Shown here piece by piece: positions 16,146 through 23,434 of a DNA stretch of 42,649 nucleotides (positions are counted from its first letter, which is position 1; each line of letters starts with the position of its first letter). The DNA lies in contig DATKYS010000079.1 in the NCBI GenBank assembly GCA_035528375.1, positions 1 to 42,649 on the forward strand, read 5' to 3'. This DNA comes from a bacterium. Its GTDB lineage: Bacteria > RBG-13-66-14. The notes beneath the pieces are model-generated. The model worked only from the letters and a program-made list of their open reading frames with translations, had not been told where the DNA came from and searched no databases. The translations under genes and the position numbers were made by a program.

Positions 16146-16172
16146 GAATATCATGGTCGTCGCATGATATTC
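16146..16172. promoter_or_regulatory. Perfect 10-bp inverted repeat upstream of the flavodoxin gene
   Basis: GAATATCATG (16146-16155) and CATGATATTC (16163-16172) are exact complements separated by GTCGTCG. The AT-rich arms contrast with the GC-rich surroundings, and no T-run follows. It lies 50 bp before the flavodoxin start. It may be an operator for a dimeric regulator or an mRNA hairpin; which is not decidable from sequence. Confidence 0.6.
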
Positions 16173-16221
16173 GCGCGGAGTTCGGACGGTTCGCTGATCA
16201 GCGCGAGCTTAAGGAGGACTG

Positions 16222-16737
16222 ATGAAGGTTCTGGTCGGCTACGCCAGTGGCTACGGCTCGACTAAGTCCTACGCCGAGGTAATCGTCGAGGAGCTGAGTC
16301 GGGCCGGGCACGAGACCGACGTTTTTCCGGCCCAGAAGGTCAGAGACCTCGCGTTCTACGATTTCGTCGTCATCGGGGGGAGCATCCGGGCGGGGACGTG
16401 GCTCGGACCGGCCGTAAGACTGACCAAGAGGGCGGTGAAGGCGGGAAAGAGACACGCCGTCTTCTTCTGTTGCCTGGCCGCCCAGACCGAGGAGGGGAAG
16501 CAGAAGGTTTTCGGGGAGTATTTCGATAAAGTCAAGGAGAAGGTTCCCGGCCTCGCCCCCCTCGCAATCGGCGCCTTCCCCGGTGTGGCGAACTATGCGG
16601 AGTACCGCTTCCCCGTCAAGGGGATCATGACCGGGATAGCCAAAAAGGAGGGGGTTGATATCTCGGTGAACCAGGATTACCGGGAGCTGGAGACGGCCCG
16701 GGACTGGGCCCGGGAACTGGTCCAGAAGATGGGATAG
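16222..16737 (+). CDS. Flavodoxin-domain protein, HemG-like
   Basis: This 171-residue single-domain flavodoxin has the FMN phosphate loop at about residues 8-16 (ASGYGSTKS) and a conserved GGSIRAGTW segment at about 53-61. The nearest known type by length and pattern is the HemG-like protoporphyrinogen oxidase / flavodoxin group, soluble or membrane-associated FMN proteins that carry electrons. No other haem-synthesis gene is in the window, so the haem role is only a possibility. GGAGG precedes ATG 16222 at good spacing. The gene follows a striking inverted repeat and precedes a dispersed repeat. The nearest regulators encoded are the Fur-family and XRE proteins downstream on the opposite strand. 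Confidence 0.8.
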   Translation: MKVLVGYASGYGSTKSYAEVIVEELSRAGHETDVFPAQKVRDLAFYDFVVIGGSIRAGTWLGPAVRLTKRAVKAGKRHAVFFCCLAAQTEEGKQKVFGEYFDKVKEKVPGLAPLAIGAFPGVANYAEYRFPVKGIMTGIAKKEGVDISVNQDYRELETARDWARELVQKMG

Positions 16738-16807
16738 GTGGACGGTCGCCCCTGCGGGTGAGATTTGCGGGGTATGAACGTAGGGGCGGGTGTCCACACC
16801 CGCCCGT
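16738..16807. repeat. Dispersed 70-bp palindromic repeat, family 1, copy A
   Basis: Conserved ends flank a variable 30-bp centre: GTGGACGGTCGCCCCT on the left and GTAGGGGCGGGTG, then TCCACACCCGCCCGT, on the right. The right end holds a perfect 10-bp inverted repeat (16784-16793 with 16796-16805), and the left and right ends are themselves nearly complementary. Copy B, also 70 bp, is at 22246-22315. It begins at the flavodoxin stop codon. Confidence 0.85.
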
Positions 16808-16873
16808 TTGAGCCCGTGCATCGAAAGAAACGGAGTTGTCTAACCTCGCCAAGATCCCACATCGCGTAACTGG

Positions 16874-16899
16874 AAAAAAGGCGCCCGGAGCGCCTTTTT
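16874..16899. terminator. Bidirectional intrinsic terminator
   Basis: AAAAAGGCGC (16875-16884) pairs with GCGCCTTTTT (16890-16899) around a CCGGA loop, with T-runs on both strands. It lies between the convergent flavodoxin and Fur-family genes and can serve both; it is 19 bp past the Fur-family stop. Confidence 0.88.
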
Positions 16900-16917
16900 C
16901 AATGCCTCAGGAATCCG

Positions 16918-17367
16918 CTAGTGCCTGCTTCCGTTGCGGCAATGCGAGCAGTAGCCGATTATCTCCAGGGAGTGGGAGACGTTCTCGAAGTCGTTCTCCA
17001 TGCAAATCCTGTCCTGCAGCTTTTCCATTTCGGAGCTGCGAATTTCGATGACCCGCCCGCAGGAGCGGCAGATCAGGTGGTCGTGATGCTCGGCGCCAAT
17101 CTCGTAGTGCCGGTGTCCCTCACCGAGGCTGGAGCAGGTCAAGAGGCCGGTCTCCACCAGGAGGTCCAGGGTTCGGTACACGGTGGCCCGACTGACGTAC
17201 AGAGGTCCCCTTGACAGTTCCCGGGCTATCTCCTCGGCGCTCGGGTGACCCTGGTGCTCCCAGGCGGTTTTGAGAATGGCGAGGCGCTCGACGGTGCAGC
17301 GGAGACCGCGCAGGGCGAGGTACTTCCTCAAGGAGTGCTCGGCCTCTTCGTAGGTGGGGATGGCCAT
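16918..17367 (-). CDS. Fur family transcriptional repressor
   Basis: This 149-residue protein has an N-terminal winged helix (with S-R-A-T-V-Y-R-T-L-D-L-L as recognition region, about residues 57-68) and a C-terminal metal-binding dimerisation domain. The regulatory metal motif HHDHLICRSCG is at about 93-103, and a second Cys pair CSHC near 139-142 completes a structural zinc site. Fur-family proteins repress genes in response to iron, zinc, manganese or peroxide; the sensed signal cannot be read from the sequence. The start has a GGGAGGTC ribosome site. A well-formed promoter (17404-17432) and a 15-bp palindrome over the predicted transcription start (17383-17397) suggest autoregulation. Confidence 0.92.
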   Translation of the reverse strand: MAIPTYEEAEHSLRKYLALRGLRCTVERLAILKTAWEHQGHPSAEEIARELSRGPLYVSRATVYRTLDLLVETGLLTCSSLGEGHRHYEIGAEHHDHLICRSCGRVIEIRSSEMEKLQDRICMENDFENVSHSLEIIGYCSHCRNGSRH

Positions 17368-17382
17368 GGCGGACCTCCCAAA

Positions 17383-17397
17383 TGAGAATACATCTCA
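17383..17397. promoter_or_regulatory. Candidate Fur-family operator
   Basis: TGAGAATACATCTCA is an inverted repeat with 5-bp arms and a 5-bp spacer. It covers about +1 to +15 of the predicted Fur-family gene transcript and lies just upstream of its ribosome site, the position expected for autorepression. Confidence 0.55.
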
Positions 17398-17403
17398 CCC
17401 ACC

Positions 17404-17432
17404 ATTCTAGCGGCTTGTTGCGAATTAATCAA
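17404..17432 (-). promoter_or_regulatory. Predicted promoter of the Fur-family gene
   Basis: On the minus strand, TTGATT (17432-17427), a 17-nt spacer and TAGAAT (17409-17404) match sigma-70 elements at ideal spacing. The predicted start is near 17397. Confidence 0.65.
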
Positions 17433-17532
17433 GCCTGACCGGGCTTTTTTTCATCTGGGTTGCGTTCGGTCCGCGGGGCCGTTCTGCCGAACACCAGATT
17501 CGTGTCCGCGTCGCGGTGCTGCACTTTCCGTC

Positions 17533-17802
17533 CTACCGGCTCAGGCCCGCCAAAGTCGAGGAGATGTGCCGGTCCGTTCTGTCTTTTTGCGCCAGCATAT
17601 CCTCACAGAGCTTGACGATGTCCATCTCCAATCCCTGGGCCAGCCGTAAGATGTTCACCAGGGTGATGTTGCGCTCGCCGCGCTCGATGCTGCCGATGTA
17701 GGTCCGGTGCAGGCCGGCCCTTTTCGCCAACTGCTCCTGGGAGAGGCCGAGCCTCTGACGGTGACGGCGGACGGTCACGCCCAAAGCCAGTTTGTGGTTC
17801 AC
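17533..17802 (-). CDS. Small XRE-family helix-turn-helix regulator
   Basis: The 89-residue protein is essentially one Cro/C1-type HTH domain (about residues 8-65). It has the motif LGLSQEQLAKRAGLHRTYIG, then SIERGERNITLVNILRLAQ, and a short tail. The pattern resembles controller proteins of restriction-modification systems and other small XRE regulators, but no restriction or methylase gene is near. The start at 17802 has GAGGAGG upstream. The gene is divergent from comM with a 175-bp gap that holds palindromes (for example TGACATAAACTGTCA), so it may control itself, comM or both. Confidence 0.88.
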   Translation of the reverse strand: MNHKLALGVTVRRHRQRLGLSQEQLAKRAGLHRTYIGSIERGERNITLVNILRLAQGLEMDIVKLCEDMLAQKDRTDRHISSTLAGLSR

Positions 17803-17875
17803 ATGGCCTCCTCGGTTTAGTTATCCGTATGTCTGCGGTCAACGTCATGACATAATTAACGTTACCGAGGGCCGC

Positions 17876-17890
17876 TGACATAAACTGTCA
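17876..17890. promoter_or_regulatory. Candidate operator between the XRE gene and comM
   Basis: TGACATAAACTGTCA has perfect 5-bp arms and a 5-bp spacer. Its left half TGACATAA recurs as a direct repeat at 17848-17855, within the same 175-bp divergent gap. It lies 26 bp before the predicted comM -35 box. Two related half-sites suggest binding by a dimeric regulator, perhaps the adjacent XRE protein. Confidence 0.4.
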
Positions 17891-17915
17891 TCCGTGTCAG
17901 AGTTTTTACGTTGCC

Positions 17916-17944
17916 TTGCCCCGAGCCCAGGGCTCTGGTAAAAT
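17916..17944 (+). promoter_or_regulatory. Predicted comM promoter
   Basis: TTGCCC (17916-17921), a 17-nt spacer and TAAAAT (17939-17944) lie 33 bp before the comM start codon. Confidence 0.5.
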
Positions 17945-17977
17945 TGCTCCAATTCGTTATTTGCGGGGTTTAATCCG

Positions 17978-19510
17978 ATGCTGGCCAAAGTCTTCTCGGC
18001 GGCGGTGCGAGGTGTCGAGGGCTACCTGGTGGAGGTGGAGGCCGACGTATCGCCGGGCCTTTCCACCTTCTTCACCGTTGGGCTGCCCGACGTGGCGGTG
18101 AAAGAATCCAAGGACCGCGTCCGGGCGGCGGTGCGCAATTCCGGCTACGACTTCGCCCCGGGCTCCTACACCGTCAACCTCGCCCCCGCCGACACGAAGA
18201 AGGAAGGCCCGTCCTTCGATCTGCCCATCGCCCTGGCCGTTTTGATCGCCACCCGGCAGATGGTGGCCGTCCGTCGCGACCGGATTGCCGTGGTCGGCGA
18301 GCTTTCCCTGGACGGCACACTGCGCGGGGTGCACGGCATCCTCCCCATCGCGGTGGCGCTGCGGGATGAGGGGTTCAAGGCGCTCATCGTGCCGAAGGAT
18401 AACGCCAAGGAGGCCGCCCTGGTGGACGGTCTCGACATTTTCTCCCTGGAAACCCTGGCCCAGGCGGCGGAGCTCCTCGAGGGCCGTTTGACCCCCGAGC
18501 CCTTCAAGGTGGACCTGCAGGAGGAGTTCACCCAGGCCGCCCACTACGCCCTGGACCTGCAGGACGTGAAGGGGCAGGAGCACGCCAAGCGCGCCCTGGA
18601 GGTCGCCGCGGCCGGCGGGCACAACCTGTTGATGATGGGCCCCCCCGGCGCCGGGAAGACCATGCTCGCCCGCAGGCTGCCCACCATCCTGCCGAAAATG
18701 TCCCTGGACGAGGCCCTTGAGACGACCAAGGTCCATTCCGTGGCGGGGATGCTGCCGCCGAACCAGGCCCTGGTCGCCACGCGCCCCTTCCGCTCGCCCC
18801 ACCACACCATCTCGTCGGCGGGGCTCATCGGCGGGGGGAGCTACCCCCGGCCGGGCGAGGTGTCCCTGGCCCACCACGGGGTCCTCTTCCTCGACGAGCT
18901 GCCCGAGTTCGAGCGCCACGTCCTCGAGGTGCTGCGCCAGCCCCTGGAGGACCGCCGGGTGACCATCGCCCGGGCCCAGATCAGCCTCACCTTCCCCGCC
19001 AGCTTCACCCTGGTCGCCTCGATGAACCCCTGTCCCTGCGGCTACTACGGCGACCCGAACCACAGTTGCACCTGTTCCCCGGCTTCCATTCGGCGCTACC
19101 GCTCGAAAATCTCCGGCCCCCTCCTGGACCGTATTGACATCCACCTCGAGGTCCCGGCGGTGCCCTACCGGGAGCTTTCCGCCGAGCGCAGCGGTGAACC
19201 GAGCGCCCAGGTTTGCGAGCGGGTCAACGCCGCCCGGGAGCGCCAGCAGAAACGCTACGCCGGCACCGGCATCCACTCCAACGCCGGGCTCACCAGCAAG
19301 ATGATACGCACCTTCTGCCAGCCCGAGCCGGAGGCGCAGCAGCTCCTGCATCAGGCGGTGGACCGGCTGGGGTTCTCCGCGCGGGCCTACGACCGGGTGC
19401 TCAAGCTGGCCCGGACCATCGCCGACCTGGAGGGCGCGGACGCGATAACGGCGGCCCACGTCTCCGAGGGCATCGCCTACCGGAGCCTGGACCGCAAGTT
19501 CAAGGTCTAG
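17978..19510 (+). CDS. comM: YifB/ComM family Mg-chelatase-like AAA+ ATPase
   Basis: This 510-residue protein has the family's usual length. The N-terminal ChlI/Lon-protease-like domain spans about 20-170. The AAA+ module follows, with Walker A GPPGAGKT at 221-228 and Walker B in the VLFLDELPEF segment near 304-313. A Cys-rich insert lies near 350-365 (CPCGYYGD, CTC), and the C-terminal Mg-chelatase-type domain follows. ComM homologues are helicases that promote branch migration during integration of incoming DNA in natural transformation, though many non-competent bacteria carry one. No other competence gene is in the window. ATG 17978 has GCGGGG upstream and its own predicted promoter. Confidence 0.95.
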   Translation: MLAKVFSAAVRGVEGYLVEVEADVSPGLSTFFTVGLPDVAVKESKDRVRAAVRNSGYDFAPGSYTVNLAPADTKKEGPSFDLPIALAVLIATRQMVAVRRDRIAVVGELSLDGTLRGVHGILPIAVALRDEGFKALIVPKDNAKEAALVDGLDIFSLETLAQAAELLEGRLTPEPFKVDLQEEFTQAAHYALDLQDVKGQEHAKRALEVAAAGGHNLLMMGPPGAGKTMLARRLPTILPKMSLDEALETTKVHSVAGMLPPNQALVATRPFRSPHHTISSAGLIGGGSYPRPGEVSLAHHGVLFLDELPEFERHVLEVLRQPLEDRRVTIARAQISLTFPASFTLVASMNPCPCGYYGDPNHSCTCSPASIRRYRSKISGPLLDRIDIHLEVPAVPYRELSAERSGEPSAQVCERVNAARERQQKRYAGTGIHSNAGLTSKMIRTFCQPEPEAQQLLHQAVDRLGFSARAYDRVLKLARTIADLEGADAITAAHVSEGIAYRSLDRKFKV

Positions 19511-19543
19511 ATTTCCGCCGGTCGCAGGTGAAGGGGGGATATT

Positions 19544-20578
19544 TTGGGAAAATCGGTGGCTCTCATCTGCTGCCTGCTCGGCGCGGCGGCTATGGCCGGG
19601 ACCGGGCCGACCGACGCGGGTTGGGTCGAGGCAGAAGGGTTGGTGAGTCTGACGCTGCCGGGTCCCGACGGCCTGGAGTATCTGGTGGAGCCGCTAGAAT
19701 CGCGGCCGGTGTGGGGAGAGTCTGACGACACGGAGCCGCTGCATCGGGTGGTCACCCTGCGCCTTTCCGTCGGCGATGGAACGGAGACGGTGGTCGAGGT
19801 GGACCTTTCGCGGGGCTGTGTGCTGACGCTGGACCGCGTCGCACCCGACGGCTGCCTCTACCTGCTCCTGGGCGGCAACTCCCGCTACGACCTCCTGAGC
19901 TGGCGGCCCGGAAACGACGCCGAGCTCCTGCTGGAGGGCGGCGATTTCATCGCCCGCACCGCCGACGAGCGGCTCATCCTCACCCGCGACCTGCCATGCG
20001 ACGCCGAAGCCTATGGATTCGGCTGGGGTTTCGCCATGCCGATGCGCAGCGACTGCTCACCGCCCGGTGGAATCAGCCAGAGTCTCTACCAGCAGTACCT
20101 GCTCTTGGATATCGAGCTGGAGAAGATTCTCGAACCCCTGTGGCTCGTCAGCGCCAGCAGCTACCTGGCCGACGACCCCGCCGACTGCTCACCCGCTCGC
20201 GCCATTGACGGCGACATCGGCACCGCCTGGGTCGAGGGTGTGGAGGGCGACGGCGTCGGGGAGTCGCTCACACTCGAACTGGGGATTCCAACGGAGGTGT
20301 GGAGCGTGGCCCTCCTGCCGGGGTACTGCGCCTCGCCGGAGCTCTGGCGCGCCAACGGCCGGCCGCGGGAGGTGCGGCTGGTGCTCTCCGACGGCACTTG
20401 CCTTGAGTGGGAGCTGGAGGATGACCCCTACCCCAAGGTTATCTATTTGGGTCTTCCTTTTGCCGAGACGCACATGGTGAGTTGGCTGCGGCTGACTATT
20501 TTGAGCGTTTATCCCGGAGAGAGGTGGGCTGACACCGCCGTCAGCGAGCTGACGATCAACTTCATGGAAGGCTATTAG
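19544..20578 (+). CDS. Secreted protein with C-terminal discoidin-like (NADase-type glycan-binding) domain
   Basis: The 344-residue protein starts at TTG 19544 after a GGGGGG run and has a short signal peptide (MGKSVALICCLLGAAAMAG). The middle part (20-190) is a beta-rich region I do not recognise. The last 140 residues match the F5/8-type or NADase-translocation-type domain: A-I-D-G-D-I-G-T-A-W-V-E, then L-T-L-E-L-G, then R-E-V-R-L-V-L-S-D-G, then W-L-R-L-T-I-L-S-V-Y-P-G. Such domains bind glycans or act as secreted appendages. It follows comM closely (33 bp) but no functional link is implied. Domain call moderately sure, function unknown. Confidence 0.7.
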   Translation: MGKSVALICCLLGAAAMAGTGPTDAGWVEAEGLVSLTLPGPDGLEYLVEPLESRPVWGESDDTEPLHRVVTLRLSVGDGTETVVEVDLSRGCVLTLDRVAPDGCLYLLLGGNSRYDLLSWRPGNDAELLLEGGDFIARTADERLILTRDLPCDAEAYGFGWGFAMPMRSDCSPPGGISQSLYQQYLLLDIELEKILEPLWLVSASSYLADDPADCSPARAIDGDIGTAWVEGVEGDGVGESLTLELGIPTEVWSVALLPGYCASPELWRANGRPREVRLVLSDGTCLEWELEDDPYPKVIYLGLPFAETHMVSWLRLTILSVYPGERWADTAVSELTINFMEGY

Positions 20579-20617
20579 AGATACGGTGATACTTTTTAAT
20601 CCCCAAGGACGATGCCG

Positions 20618-20941
20618 ATGAGAATCACCAACCACCCCATTCTGCAGTTCAAGCTGGGCCGGCGGGTGCGGTTCACCCTGGACGGCGAGGAAATTTGGGG
20701 CTACGAGGGCGAGCCCATCTCCGCCGCGCTCCACGACTCCGGCGTCCGCATCCTGCGCTACTCGATAAAGGAAAAGCGACCCCGGGGCTTCTTCTGCGCC
20801 ATCGGCAACTGCTCGAGCTGCCTGATGGTGGTGGACGGCGTGCCCAACACCCGCGTCTGCGTCACCCCCCTGCGAGAGGGCATGGCCGTCCGGCGCCAGC
20901 ACGACAAGGGACACCTCCTGGTGGAAGGGGGTGCCCGGTGA
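20618..20941 (+). CDS. [2Fe-2S]-binding subunit of an FAD oxidoreductase (HcnA/SoxA N-terminal-like)
   Basis: This 107-residue protein has the plant-type ferredoxin fold seen as a separate gamma subunit of amine or imino-acid dehydrogenases. The cluster ligands form C-x4-C-x2-C-x12-C (CAIGNCSSC, then a Cys in TRVC), at about residues 63-84. ATG 20618 has AGGA 8 nt upstream; ATG 20612 is too close to it. The stop overlaps the GTG of the next gene (GTGA), so the two are translated together. The subunit would pass electrons from the FAD protein. Known systems (hydrogen cyanide synthase, sarcosine oxidase-like, D-hydroxyproline dehydrogenase) need a third, substrate-oxidising subunit, which is absent nearby. 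Confidence 0.85.
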   Translation: MRITNHPILQFKLGRRVRFTLDGEEIWGYEGEPISAALHDSGVRILRYSIKEKRPRGFFCAIGNCSSCLMVVDGVPNTRVCVTPLREGMAVRRQHDKGHLLVEGGAR

Positions 20942-22050
20942 GCGCCTTTTCCATGGAGCCCGTCCATCGTCCGCAACCGGTGGACCTGCTGATCGTCGGC
21001 GGCGGCCCCGCAGGGCTCTGCGCGGCGGTCGAGGCGGCCCCGTTCGACCTGAAAATCCTCGTCGTGGACGACGGGCCCGCACCAGGCGGCCAGCTCGTCA
21101 AGCAGACACACAAATTCTTCGGCAGCAAGCTCCAGCTCGCCGGGACCCGCGGCCTGCGCATCGGCGAGATGCTCTACCAGGAGCTCGCCGAGTACCCCAA
21201 CGTCGTGCTCTGGAACGACTCGCGCGTCCTGGGCATCTACCCCGACGGCGTGGTGACCGTGGACCGGGCGGGGACGTACCACAAGTTCGAGCCCGGAAAA
21301 ACCGTCATCGCCACCGGAGCGGCGGAGAAGTTCCTCGCCTTCCCAGGCAACGACCTGCCCGGGGTTTACGGCGCCGGCGCCGTGCAGACCCTGATGAACG
21401 TCCACGGCGTCCTCCCCGCGGAGCGCCTGCTCATGGTCGGGGCGGGCAACATCGGCCTGATAGTCAGCTACCAGCTCATCCAGGCGGGGTGCGAGGTGGC
21501 GGCGGTGGTCGAGGGGCTGCCCACCTACGGCGGCTACCAGGTCCACGCCAGCAAGCTTCGTCGCGCCGGGGTGCCGATTCTGGTCAACCACACGATAAAG
21601 CGGGCGATGGGGGAGGACCGGGTCACCGGCGCGGAGATAGTCAAACACAAGGATTGGGTGCCGATTCCCGGCACGGAGCGGGAAATCGCCTGCGACGCAA
21701 TCTGCCTGGCCGTGGGGCTCTCGCCCCAGAACACGCTGGCGCGCATGGCCGGGGCCGAGCACGCCTACGTGGGCGAGCTGGGGGGCTGGGTGCCGAAGAG
21801 GAAGAAAACCGGCGAGACGACCGTCCAGGGGCTCTACGTGGCGGGGGACTGCGCGGGGGTCGAGGAGGCCACCAGCGCCATGATCGAGGGTCGCATCGCC
21901 GGCATGGACGCGGCGCGCGGGCTGGGAAAAATGCCGCTGACTGAGTACACGGCACGGATGGTGGACCTGGAGCGCCAACTCGTCGAACTGCGCTCCGGTC
22001 CCATTTCGAAGCACATCCGCGCCGGGCTGGAGGATGTTTTATTCCTGTAA
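20938..22050 (+). CDS. FAD/NAD(P)-dependent oxidoreductase (HcnB / SoxA alpha-like)
   Basis: The 370-residue flavoprotein has two dinucleotide-binding motifs: GGGPAG near residues 21-26 and VGAGNIG near 165-171. Between them is the GAAEKFLAFPGNDLPGVYGA segment typical of HcnB and sarcosine-oxidase alpha-type disulphide reductase-fold proteins. The C terminus stops at the GDCAG...EGRIAG region plus a helix, and the Cys-rich BFD-like [2Fe-2S] domain found in many relatives is absent. GTG 20938 overlaps the preceding stop and has GAAGGGGG at 6 nt; ATG 20953 is an alternative. With the upstream ferredoxin-like subunit it probably forms an electron-transfer pair; its substrate-oxidising partner is not in view. 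Confidence 0.87.
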   Translation: MSAFSMEPVHRPQPVDLLIVGGGPAGLCAAVEAAPFDLKILVVDDGPAPGGQLVKQTHKFFGSKLQLAGTRGLRIGEMLYQELAEYPNVVLWNDSRVLGIYPDGVVTVDRAGTYHKFEPGKTVIATGAAEKFLAFPGNDLPGVYGAGAVQTLMNVHGVLPAERLLMVGAGNIGLIVSYQLIQAGCEVAAVVEGLPTYGGYQVHASKLRRAGVPILVNHTIKRAMGEDRVTGAEIVKHKDWVPIPGTEREIACDAICLAVGLSPQNTLARMAGAEHAYVGELGGWVPKRKKTGETTVQGLYVAGDCAGVEEATSAMIEGRIAGMDAARGLGKMPLTEYTARMVDLERQLVELRSGPISKHIRAGLEDVLFL

Positions 22051-22170
22051 AATGCCATTCGTTGGGCGTAGGGCGGGGGCTCTGTACCCCGCCTGTTCTC
22101 GCAACCGACCTTCACCCCGTAAATTACGATGACGTATCGGCCGACCTTTAGGTCGAACCGTTCCGTAAAT

Positions 22171-22229
22171 GTAGGGCGGGGATTTTAATCCCCGCCGCGG
22201 CGGCCCGCAGAGGGGCCGCCCTACACCGT
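22171..22229. repeat. Dispersed palindromic repeat, family 2, copy 2
   Basis: A perfect inverted repeat GGCGGGGATT (22175-22184) with AATCCCCGCC (22187-22196) is followed directly by GGCGGCCC...GGGGCCGCC and CTACACC. The second part matches the copies at 10589-10642 and 42600-42649 with a few differences. Confidence 0.8.
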
Positions 22230-22245
22230 TCCACCGCGGGTGACC

Positions 22246-22315
22246 GTGGACGGTCGCCCCTACGAGTCGGATACGCGGATTGCAGACGTAGGGGCGGGTG
22301 TCCACACCCGCCCGT
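22246..22315. repeat. Dispersed 70-bp palindromic repeat, family 1, copy B
   Basis: It has the same length and conserved ends as copy A at 16738-16807; the central 30 bp differ. The right end holds the perfect palindrome GGGCGGGTGTCCACACCCGC plus CC. A degenerate fragment of this end is visible near 26952-26972. Confidence 0.85.
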
Positions 22316-22475
22316 AATATTTAAATTTAGGGCGGCATACGGAGCCGCCGCCCCGCCACATCAATCATGCACGGCCATCGGGACGGTTATATACCCGCAC
22401 GCTTACCCTCACCCCGGACCGTCACCAGCAGGTCTCACCTGAGGGGACAGGTGGAAGGTTGGGGGGTTTCGCGCA

Positions 22476-23390
22476 TCAGGCGGCGGGTTGCCTGATTACG
22501 CCCCGCTTCCGGCCGCCCAGTTGGGCGATGGTAACGCCGGTGAGGGTTATCACCCCGCCGATGACGAACCAGAGTGTAATCTGCTCCCCGACGAAAAGGG
22601 CGGCGAGAATCGTGGTGGCCACGGGCTGACCGTTGGCCATGACCGCCACCTGGCTCGCTTCCAGGCGCCCCAGGGCGTAATTCCAGCAGAAGTAGCCCAC
22701 CACGACGGTCATGACGACGAGGTACGCCAGGCCGAGCCAGGCCAGCCAGCTCACCGAGGAGAGGTCGGCGGTGAGCGTCGCCGTGAGGCCGACGGGGGTG
22801 AAGAGGACCATCCCGGCGCAGACGGCCAGGGTCAGCGCCGCCAGCGTCCCGCGTCTCTCGACGAGGGGTTTCGAGAACGTCGTGTACAGCGCCCAGCTCG
22901 CCACGGCTCCCAGGACCAACAGGTCGCCGAAGAGGTGTTCGGTCTGATAATTCAAGCCTTTCTGCGTCAGGAACAGGCTCACCCCGGCGAGGGAGAGGAC
23001 CACGCCGAGCCAGCGCATCCGGCCGGGCCTCTCCAGGCCGCGCAGGCCGGCGAAGATGAGCACGAAAACGGGAGTCAGGGGATACAGGAGGCTTATCTGG
23101 GCCGGGGTGGAGAGCCGCAGACCGTAGAGGAAAAGGAGCGGATCGGCCATCACCACCAGGACACCGAGGCCGATCAGCCGGGGCAGCTCCTCCTTTTTGA
23201 CGCGCAGGTCCACGCCCTTCAGCCCGCAGATGACGAGGAGAATGATCGCCGCGCCGCCGAAACGCAGAAAACAGAGGCTGAGCGGCTCCAACTCCGCCAC
23301 GGCGTACTTGCCCAAAATGTACGTTCCGGCGGAGATGAGCGTCTGGGCGATGAGAGCCAGGTAGGCGAGGGCTTTTCCCGGTTTAGCCAT
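22476..23390 (-). CDS. DMT superfamily (EamA) transporter
   Basis: This 304-residue membrane protein has two EamA repeats and about ten transmembrane helices. The first repeat ends near residue 140; the second begins near LFGDLLVLGAVASWALYTTF. EamA proteins export metabolites or amino acids, and the substrate cannot be told from sequence. The ribosome site is weak. It is divergent from a second EamA gene with a gap of only 44 bp. The two proteins are related but clearly different in sequence, so they are an old pair rather than a recent duplication. Confidence 0.9.
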   Translation of the reverse strand: MAKPGKALAYLALIAQTLISAGTYILGKYAVAELEPLSLCFLRFGGAAIILLVICGLKGVDLRVKKEELPRLIGLGVLVVMADPLLFLYGLRLSTPAQISLLYPLTPVFVLIFAGLRGLERPGRMRWLGVVLSLAGVSLFLTQKGLNYQTEHLFGDLLVLGAVASWALYTTFSKPLVERRGTLAALTLAVCAGMVLFTPVGLTATLTADLSSVSWLAWLGLAYLVVMTVVVGYFCWNYALGRLEASQVAVMANGQPVATTILAALFVGEQITLWFVIGGVITLTGVTIAQLGGRKRGVIRQPAA

Positions 23391-23434
23391 TTGGAAAAAT
23401 TCACCCGTGGTTGGGGATGACCTTTTCTGGTAGC

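Larger units (their letters stand above)
22051..22475. other. Repeat-rich intergenic region
   Basis: No coding gene was recognised in these 425 bp between convergent genes. They hold a GGCGGGG/CCCCGCC hairpin just after the oxidoreductase stop, the family 2 repeat (22171-22229) and the family 1 repeat (22246-22315). The rest shows nothing I can name. Confidence 0.75.

Noticed and set aside
17431-17451. Plus-strand terminator between the Fur-family and XRE genes
   Set aside because: AAGCC/GGCTT followed by T looks like a terminator, but the stem is only five pairs, both flanking genes are on the minus strand, and it overlaps the predicted -35 box of the Fur-family gene.
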